In this document: piece by piece, positions 56,661 to 64,000 of the stretch
Layout of the letters: every line of letters begins with the position of its first letter
How positions within the stretch are numbered: the first letter of the stretch is position 1
Assembly: GCA_025738555.1 (NCBI GenBank)
Contig: JAOVFP010000008.1
Span: forward strand, 310,001-374,000
Length of the DNA stretch: 64,000 nt
Source of the DNA: Cyathus striatus
Lineage: Eukaryota > Basidiomycota > Agaricomycetes > Agaricales > Nidulariaceae
Reading direction: 5' to 3'
Position numbers and translations under genes: made by a program
Notes under the pieces: generated by a model
What the model was told of the DNA's origin: nothing
The model's input: only the letters and a program-made list of their open reading frames with translations
The model's database searches: none

Positions 56661-57115
56661 CAGTGGTTTGTACTCATGTCTATAGATGTAGATTCCTATG
56701 ACTGCATGTCTGTCAAAGAAAGGATAGGTATAATTTAGTTTAATAATTGGGGGAGCTTGATTCTTCTATTTGTTTGCAGAAAGACCCTGTGTAGTGTGCC
56801 ACCTAAAGAAGAGGTACAATCTTATATGGAGCATTTCACCTAAACACTGCTAGTTTTGTACAAAATAAATTTCCCACTCAAATTTTGGTATATCTCTTAT
56901 CCATTTTACAGAATTGTTTGTTTTTAGGATATGAATAAAACTGTAAGACAGAATTTTCTGAAAGTCAAAACTATGGGAGAAATATTTTTCGCTGCAATGA
57001 TTTTGGCCAGATTATATAATACCTACCTAATTAGGAAATGTATTATGTAATATGTGGCTATGCATCAAATGCACAGGCTACCTACAGCTTCAGGAATCCT
57101 ACGATGAGATGAGTA
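56661..57115. other. Short gap
   Basis: A possible short exon AERPCVVCHLKKRYNLIWSI near 56,780 may belong to the preceding unrecognised gene. Otherwise AT-rich with nothing recognisable. Confidence 0.3.
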
Positions 57116-59698
57116 TCATTTTGAGCTGAACTGCTGCACCTGTAATTGAGCATCCTTTGCTCCAAGACCTGAGTGGTAGGCTTCCATCCACCTGATTGTT
57201 CTGTGTTTCCATTTACGTATGGTCTCCAGCTTCACAGATTCAAGTGCCTTTGGGAGGTTTTTTTTCAATGTTTGGAAGGTATAATTACAGTTGTCTCGAA
57301 GGTATTTCTTAACTGCCCCCCAGAAGTATTCAATAAAATTGAATTCACAGTGGAACTTTGGAAGAAATATGCAAAGATGGCCAGCTTCCTCAATCACCTC
57401 TTGAATGAGTGATTTCTGTTCCTGAAAGTCTGGCTGAAGATCGAGAATCTGTCTTGCACAACAAGATGTTGCATCAGAATTACATTTCTTATTGCATTCC
57501 ATGTGCAATTTTTTGGCCCATAGTCCACATTCTTGAAGAATCTGATGCATTCCCTTTTGAAGACCTGGAAACTCGGTGTGATTGGCAGGGAATACCATAT
57601 GTTGAGTAACTCTCTCCATTTCTAAAATACCAACCATCATGCATAAACACTTGCTTTCCTCCAGGCCACATATTCATCCTGGATGTTAATAGTACATCTT
57701 TGACATATGCTGAATGGCCTTGTGAGTTGTCTATCAAGAAAAGTGCCTGAAAGCCAGGACCATGTGCCTTTTCAAATGCAGAAATAATGCACTCACACAT
57801 CTGGAGGAATTTATGTGTGAGTAATAATAATAATGTGGTGTCAATTTTAATACTCACCTGTTTCACAAATAATTCCCCATTCCAATAGCCATTGTAATTT
57901 TTTCCATATTCTATACTTTGACTTGCTTCCTTCAACCAGCCAACAGTCAAGCAAATTACTTCACTATGATGAATTCCATGCCCAACACCTTTTTTTCTTA
58001 TCAGAAATTCTCCATCAAGAATCCAGCTTCTTTTCCTACTGTCATTTGCTTGCACTGTCATTTCATCATGTGCACATACCACAAGGTGCCATTCACCTTC
58101 TTTCAGATGCTTAATAATCTCTTTCGTAACATCCTCAACAGAGTACTCTGCTGTTCGAGGACAGTGTTGGGCCATTTCAGACAAGTATTGTTCTTGTCGA
58201 TCACTAATTATATCTGGCTGCTCATGTCCATCATAATAAATGGATTTCTTGTGTTCTGTATATTGAAACCCTTCACGATGAAGCATGCAGGTGGCTGTTG
58301 ATATACTAATACCCTTGATTCCAGGCTTTAAATGATATCAAGGCAGGAGTTCTTGTTCCAAATAGTGCTTTAAGCCCTTTGGCATTTCTTCATTAACAAT
58401 ATATTCGAGGTACTTTTTTGCTGCTTTGGATACCATATATTGTTTACTGAATTCAATGAGTTTCTCAGGGTTCATTGCCCACTTGTTTGAGCGAACATAT
58501 GAGCAAACTTCAGCATGGACAATGGGATCTTTGAGAAGAGAGAATGTTTTGGCATGGCATCCCCATTGTGATAATGGTAGCTCTCATCTTTCAACCCATT
58601 TTGCTACCCATTTCCTCACAAGTCTCCCTTCCCAGCATGGTGAAAATTCTTCACACTCTGCTGCTCTTTCTAATGTGTCAATCTTCCCCCTTCCATTGTG
58701 CAGTATCATGTGCAAGTATTCTTTTATAGCTTTAGCATGATATGCTTGAAGGCTGTGAGAGCCATGATCAAATTGAGCCTTTGAAAACTGAATCAATTTG
58801 TCAATAGCTGCATAACCAGCCTGAAGCTCACCCATTCAGCTTTTTTTTGCAAGTGCACATTGCTCCTTTATTGAAACCTCAAGTTTTTGTCATTTCAAAG
58901 GAGGAGGAGGCTTAGGTTGGAACTTGTGGTTATCAGCAGGCTGATCCTTGTCATCAGATAAGCTGTCTTCTGCAGCAGCTGACATGTCAGATATGTAACC
59001 AGTAAAAACCTCTGAGCAATCAGATGATGCACCTGGGGCTGCATCTATGGGAACAGAAGGCTCTGAGAGCATTTCAATATCAGAATCTCCATCATTTGTT
59101 GCTGGGCCAACTTCCTTTTCTTTCAGGGAAAAATATGACTGCATTAAACTTGCACCTTGACTTTCAAGCAGGTTAGTTATTTATAGTGATCATGAATTTA
59201 AAGCCTGTGAACACACCTCTTATGAAGCACAGAATCTGCCACCTCCTTGTCTCAAGCCTTTTTATTGTGCCATTGTTTGGATCAATCTGAGTTTCCTGTG
59301 TATGTCACTCGTGATTGTTCTGCTATTTTCCACTCTTTTTTGCTTATCTTGCACTGTATAGCTTCATATCCTGTTACACGGCATCACTCAAGCTCCTCAA
59401 CCTCATGCTGAACCTGCCTCTCCAAACTTTTCACCAATTCCTCCCCCTCAAGCTCGAAAAACTCATCTTCAGAATCAGTTTCTGAGCCTGAACTACTGGT
59501 GCTATCCTAGTCATCAGAGTCATTTGCTGATGCCCAGTAATTAACAGTGCCATCCCAAGTGCATTCATCAATATTTGCTTGTATGTTGTTAGGTATGAGT
59601 GTGCAGGATGTGTTAAGTCATTTGGTTGTAGCTTTTTCAGCCTTTACTGATTGTGCATGTGATAGCTTTTCTACCAGTTTCTTTTTGTGTTGACCCAT
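57116..59698 (-). pseudogene. IS630/Tc1-like DDE endonuclease (DDE_3 type) pseudogene
   Basis: From ATG at 59,698 the minus strand reads MGQHKKKLVEKLSHAQSVKA, an acidic stretch SSSGSETDSEDEFFELEGEE, KKEWKIAEQSRVTYTGNSD, then MQSYFSLKEKEVGPATNDGD and a helix-turn-helix-like region (GIKGISISTATCMLHREGFQ). The catalytic part has VCAHDEMTVQANDSRKRSW, a 57-bp intron (57,801-57,857) between LFVKQ and MCECIIS, FLIDNSQGHSAY and FHCEFNFIEYFWGAVKKYL, supplying the D, D and E positions. A one-base shift lies between MHDGWYFRNG and ERVTQHMVFP at about 57,625, and several stops lie upstream of 58,300. This matches a DDE superfamily endonuclease common in mushroom genomes. Family members excise and insert DNA at TA-type targets. 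Confidence 0.85.
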
Positions 59699-59744
59699 AG
59701 TGTATGTGCATTGTCAACAATGAGGAGTAACAAAGAAAATTGAT

Positions 59745-59870
59745 GCCCCTAGTAAATTTGTACAGCATGTTCTATAGCAATATAGTAATATCCACTCCAC
59801 ATTGAAGCCCTCAGTAAATCTGTAGCACATACTATAGTAATGTAGTAATATAAACTCCACATTGCAGGTG
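59745..59870. repeat. 62-bp direct repeat, two copies
   Basis: AGTAAATTTGTACAGCATGT at about 59,751 and AGTAAATCTGTAGCACATAC at about 59,813 begin two units that both end in ACTCCACATTG. They lie just upstream of the DDE gene start and may be part of its 5' region. Confidence 0.6.
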
Positions 59871-60606
59871 CAGCGCCAGTGCGCCCTGCAGGCACTTGAC
59901 CAATACATCATTCAATTAGGAATTTGGCTGCTGTACAAATATAGCGGTGACTTAGTGAAATTCTCCATAGAAGAATGTTGTTTGAATGTATACATAACAA
60001 AGGACTACAATTAGTGGATTTTAGTTTTGATAGCAGCATGTATTAAAGGTAGAAAATAATGTTTGACACTTTGTCACCATAGTACAGCTATCTTTTCTTC
60101 CTTTTGTCATTACAGCAGCAAATGAAGGGCAGTTTTCTCTGTGGATGTGATAACTTCAAATGGAGAACACATAGATATGATGAAACAAGCCCTATTGGAA
60201 CTATTACTATACTGGTCTTTATTCAGTCCCATTAGAATTACTTGAAATAGATAATCTATATGTGGCATAATCTCATATTACTTGTCTTGGTGGAGGTCAT
60301 CATGTTCCTCCATGGAATCAGGTAGACTCTACCTGGACTTCATCTGGACTTCACCTGGACTTCACATGGACTCTATCTGAACTCTAGAAATATTTTTTCC
60401 TTGTGTAGAGTGCAAGTAAATACATCTGTAATTCAGGTAGACTACTGGAAATCATCTGGAAATCACTGATTTCAGCCACTGGACTTCAGGTAGAATACTG
60501 GACTTTACATGTAGTTCACCTGATTTTTAGCTGTACTTTGTACCAGGCAATTAGATCATGTTTTCTTACTAATAGTATAGGAAAAAATTATTTTAGTAAA
60601 CATTAC
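59871..60606. repeat. Gap with a 12-bp CTGGACTTCAYC repeat
   Basis: At 60,320-60,385 the words CTGGACTTCATC, CTGGACTTCACC, CTGGACTTCACA and TGGACTCTATC follow each other. Related CTGGA(A/C)TTC words continue to about 60,520, some in inverse orientation (AGGTAGACTAC). The style resembles the outer arms of hairpin element D, but no inverted ends could be delimited. No gene is supported. Confidence 0.5.
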
Positions 60607-60692
60607 CATTGAGAATTGAACCAGCAACCTGAACTATAGCTAGCACTTTCCATGTGCTAACTGACAACCTTAACCACTAAGCCACACTAGTG
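60607..60692 (-). repeat. tRNA-Ser-like sequence, degenerate (probable tRNA pseudogene or SINE head)
   Basis: On the minus strand TGTGGCTTAGTGGTTAAGG is a near-perfect D-arm/A box. TAGCAC-ATGGAAA-GTGCTA forms a 6-bp anticodon stem with a 7-base loop carrying GGA (serine). An extra stretch suits a long variable arm, and GCTGGTTCAATTCTCA resembles a T arm/B box. The T stem and acceptor stem do not pair well, so it is probably not functional. Confidence 0.6.
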
Positions 60693-61219
60693 TTATTTTG
60701 AAGGTAACCCAACACTCTATAGCCACCATCTGACTATCATCTCATATGCTTGCACACTGCCATGGCTGCCAGTACTGCACACTTCATTATCATTCAAGCA
60801 ATGATGATGCATGTCCTTCTCATCCATCATCCACTCTCTGCCCCAGATAGGTAGTATGTGATGTGCCATTCCAGAGTGGTACATAAAATATACCAAATGA
60901 CAGGTACATGGGTATGTACCTGTAAACAACTAGGTACATACCCATGTACCTCAACGCACGGTAAGCTAGATATTAGTCAGTGTGATGTTTAATAGTAAAA
61001 CACTTGTAGCGATATAAGACTATATCTGTATTAGGAAAGTGGCCATACTATGCTACATTTTCAAAAAAATAAGAATATGTGGTTCTACTAAACTACAATT
61101 TTGGCATGCACAAACCACATCCTATGTTCACCTCGACTCCCAAGATATATATAGCAAGTTAGTATAGATTCTAGAATACTATTTTTTGGTATACTTAGTT
61201 GAAAATATGTCTATAGAAT
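60693..61219. other. Gap before the satellite
   Basis: GGTACATGGGTATGTACCTG followed by AGGTACATACCCATGTACCT at 60,902-60,951 makes an inverted repeat of about 20 bp separated by a short loop. Nothing else is recognisable. Confidence 0.45.
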
Positions 61220-64000
61220 GTATAAATTGTAATGTAAAATGTAGTCTATAAGAACTGGACTTGAATAATTGATGCGATGCCCCATATACAGACAGATGTG
61301 ATAAGCGTGAGTTATTTGGGTTGCGCGCGAAAATAACAGATGAGTCAGCACATGAACACAGTGTGACGAGACTAGATTCCTGCCATCTGGTGAATGTGGC
61401 GGCAGGAGGCAGGGTCTTCATTTGTAATTTTCGCAATTATTAGTGCATTATGGGGATGTATAATATAGAATAATTATACTATGTTATATCTACATCTAAA
61501 TGAACAGATCATGCATGTTCTACATTTCTAATAGCAATGTAGAGGATGTAAATTAATGAGGTGGAAGTGGTGCATGTAGACTGGATTTACCTTAATTGAT
61601 GGGATGTTCCATATGCTGACAGAATTGATATGTGTGGTATATATTTGTTTTCCTCAATCTGAAAATAACACATGAGTCAGCACATGAGCCCAGCGCAATG
61701 AGACTAGATTCCTCTCATCTGGTGAATGTAGCAGAAGCAGGCAGGTTCTTCATTGTAATTTTTCGCATTTATTGGTGCATTATGTGGATCTATAACATAG
61801 AATAATTACATTGCGAAATATCTACTTCTAACAGAATAGATCCTGTGTTTCCTACATTTATGACGGCGACGTGGATGATCTTAATGAATCAGGAAGAAGT
61901 GGTGCATGTAGACTGGATATCCTATGATTGATGCGATGTGCCATATGCCGACAGAAGTGATAAGTGTGGGATATTTGTGTTGCATGTTCCGAAATGACAG
62001 ATGAGTCAGCACATGAACCCAGCATGATGAGACTAGATTCCTGTCATCTGGTGAATGTAGCGGAAGGAAGCAGGTTCTTTGTTTGTAATTTTTTGGATTT
62101 ATTAGTGCATTATGGGGATCTATCATATCGAATAATTATATTGCGAAATATCTACATGTAATAGCGAAGTTTGTGATCTAATGAATGAGGTAAAAGTCAT
62201 TTCTAATAGTGACATAGATGATCTAAATAAATGAGGAAGAAGTGGTGCATGTAGACTGGATATCCTATGATTGATGCGATATGCCATATGCCGACAGATG
62301 AGATAAGCGTGTGATATTTGTTTTGCACATTTCATAAATGACACATGAGTCAGCACATGAATGCTGCGTGATGAGACTAGATTCCTGTCATCTGGTGAAT
62401 GTAGCGGAAGCAGGCAAGATCTTCATTTGTAATTTTTTTGCATTTATTAGTGCATTATGAGGATGTCTAATATGGAATAATTATATTATGTTATATCTAC
62501 ATCTAACTGAATGGATCGTGCGTGTTCTACATTTCTAATAGCGATTTAGAGGATGTAAATTAATGAAGTAGAAGTGGTGCATGTAGACTGCATATCTTAT
62601 GATTGATGCAATGTGCCATACACGAACGGAAGTGATAAGCGTGGGATATTTGTGTTGTGCATTCCGAAAATAACAGATGGGTCAGAACAGGAACCCAGCG
62701 CGATGAGACTAGATTCCTGTCATCTGGTTAATGAGGCGGCAGGATGCAGGATCTTCATTTGTAATTTTCACAATTATTAGTGCATTATGAGGATCTATCA
62801 TATCGATTAATTATATTGCGAAATATTTACATCTAACTAAATGTATCATGCGTTTCCGACATTTCTAATAGCAAAGTCAATAATCTAAATGAATGAGGTA
62901 GAAGTAGTGCATGTAGACTGGATATCTTATTATTGATGGGATGTGCCATACGCGGAGATGTGATAAGCGTGGGATATTTGTTTTGCGCATTCGGAAAATG
63001 ACGCATGAGTCAGAACATGTACACAGCACGATGAGACTAGATTCCTGTCATCTGGTGAATGTAGCGGAAGGAGGCAGGATGTTCATTTGTAATTTTTCGC
63101 ATTTATTAGTGCATTATGGGCATCTATCGTATCGAATAAATATAGTGTGAAATATCTACATCTAACTCAATGGATCATGTGTTTCCTACATTTCTAATAG
63201 TGAAGTAGATGATTTAAATGAATGAGGATGTGGTGCATGTAGACTAGATATCCTATGATTGATGCGATGTGCTATACGCCGACAGAAGTGATAAGCGTGG
63301 GATATTTGTGTTGCGCATTCCGAAAATAACACATGAATCAGCACATGAATGCAGCGCGACGAGACTAGATTTCTGTCATCTGGTGAATGTGGTGGAAGTA
63401 GGCAAGATGTTCATGTTTAATTTGTCGCATTTATTTGTGCATTATAGGGATCTATCATATGAAATAGGTATATTCTGAAATATCTACATCTATCTGTATG
63501 GACCGTGAATTTCCTACATTTATAATAGAAAAGTAGTGCATGTAAATTAATGAGATAGAAGTGGTGCATGTAGACTGGATTTACCTTAATTGATGGGATG
63601 TGCCATAGGCAGAAAGAATTGATACGCGTGGTATATTTGTTTTCATCGATCTGAAAATGACACATGAGTCAGCACATGAACCCAGCGCGACGAGACTAGA
63701 TTCCTGTCGTCTGGTGAATGTAGCGGAAGCAGGCACGATCTTCATGTTTAATTTGTCGCATTTATTTGTACATTATGGGCAGCTATTGTATCAAATAATT
63801 ATATTGCGAAATATCTACATCTAACTCAACGGATCATGTGTTTCCTACATTTCTAATAGTGAAGTAGATGATCTAAATGAATGAGGAAGAAGTGGTGCAT
63901 GTAGACTGGATATCCTATGATCAATGGGATGTGCTATATGCGGACAGATGTGATAAGCGTGTGATATTTGTGTTGCGTGTTCCAACAATAACACATGAGT
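61220..64000 (+). repeat. 330-bp satellite, about eight monomers, continuing beyond the window
   Basis: The anchor GAGACTAGATT occurs at 61,368, 61,700, 62,029, 62,373, 62,705, 63,033, 63,361 and 63,692 (spacings 332, 329, 344, 332, 328, 328 and 331). Each monomer also contains GATAAGCGTGGGATATTTG, CACATGA..CAGCACATGAA, CATCTGGTGAATGTAGCGG, CATTTATTAGTGCATTATGG and GTGGTGCATGTAGACTGGAT. Many CpGs are kept, with CG/TG/CA variation between monomers. Several monomers keep a related short frame (DKRGIFVLRI, then LDSCHLVNVAEG), but its start, length and stops vary, so I do not call genes. Confidence 0.92.

Noticed and set aside
61220..64000. Telomeric or subtelomeric end
   Set aside because: No TTAGGG-type array is present. 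The satellite alone does not show where on a chromosome it lies.

Overview
This window looks like transposon-dense, largely gene-poor DNA of a filamentous fungus, most probably a basidiomycete of the Agaricomycetes. The grounds are short introns of 52-57 bp with GT...AG borders and several decayed transposase or multicopy families that I know mainly from mushroom genomes: a Plavaka (CACTA-like) transposase, a pogo/Tigger transposase, an IS630/Tc1-like DDE endonuclease, a RecQ-like helicase beside a DUF6589 protein, and a large unnamed agaricomycete repeat gene. I cannot name a species. I see no intact housekeeping gene. Nearly every coding sequence is broken, often by TGA stops where the family has arginine, as expected if CGA codons have lost their cytosine.

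Layout. 1-4270: CpG-rich, mostly featureless, with diverged repeats. 4.27-6.41 kb: pogo/Tigger pseudogene. 9.22-12.96 kb: a Tigger-type TA-insertion element split by a 1.8-kb hairpin element, with a second inverted hairpin beside it. 13.1-16.6 kb and 22.9-25.0 kb: two paralogous segments, the first CpG-depleted and the second CpG-rich. 17.4-18.5 kb: an 84-bp tandem repeat and palindromes. 18.5-19.1 kb: a frameshifted small secreted protein on the minus strand. 20.8-22.4 kb: a CpG-rich tandem duplication marked by hairpins. 25.5-26.4 kb: a complete TA-flanked Tigger-type element. 27-30 kb: a diverged tandem duplication. 30.0-31.8 kb: the unnamed multicopy gene. 32.17-41.85 kb: a candidate 9.7-kb mobile unit with long inverted ends around convergent RecQ and DUF6589 pseudogenes, itself hit by at least six later insertions. 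43.4-44.4 kb: an internally deleted hAT remnant. 47.8-54.2 kb: Plavaka pseudogene split by a 514-bp TA MITE and a 2.66-kb hairpin element. 54.3-56.7 kb: an unrecognised broken gene. 57.1-59.7 kb: IS630-like DDE pseudogene. 61.2-64.0 kb: a 330-bp satellite running off the right edge.

The most unusual content is a set of hairpin elements (33.3-36.0, 38.95-39.67, 49.48-52.15 and about 54.9-55.9 kb). Their inverted arms are built almost wholly of tandem short motifs: an outer array that is palindromic in three of them, and an inner array around TGTCAC/GTGACA. For two of them, mentally removing the insert plus one 8-bp direct repeat restores the host reading frame, so their boundaries are firm. 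A related but distinct type (9.28-11.09 kb) uses TGAG(CG/TG/CA)TGAG arrays and has a 9-bp target duplication confirmed by an empty paralogous site. The window can be read as a stratigraphy of nested insertions, with CpG decay acting as a second clock.
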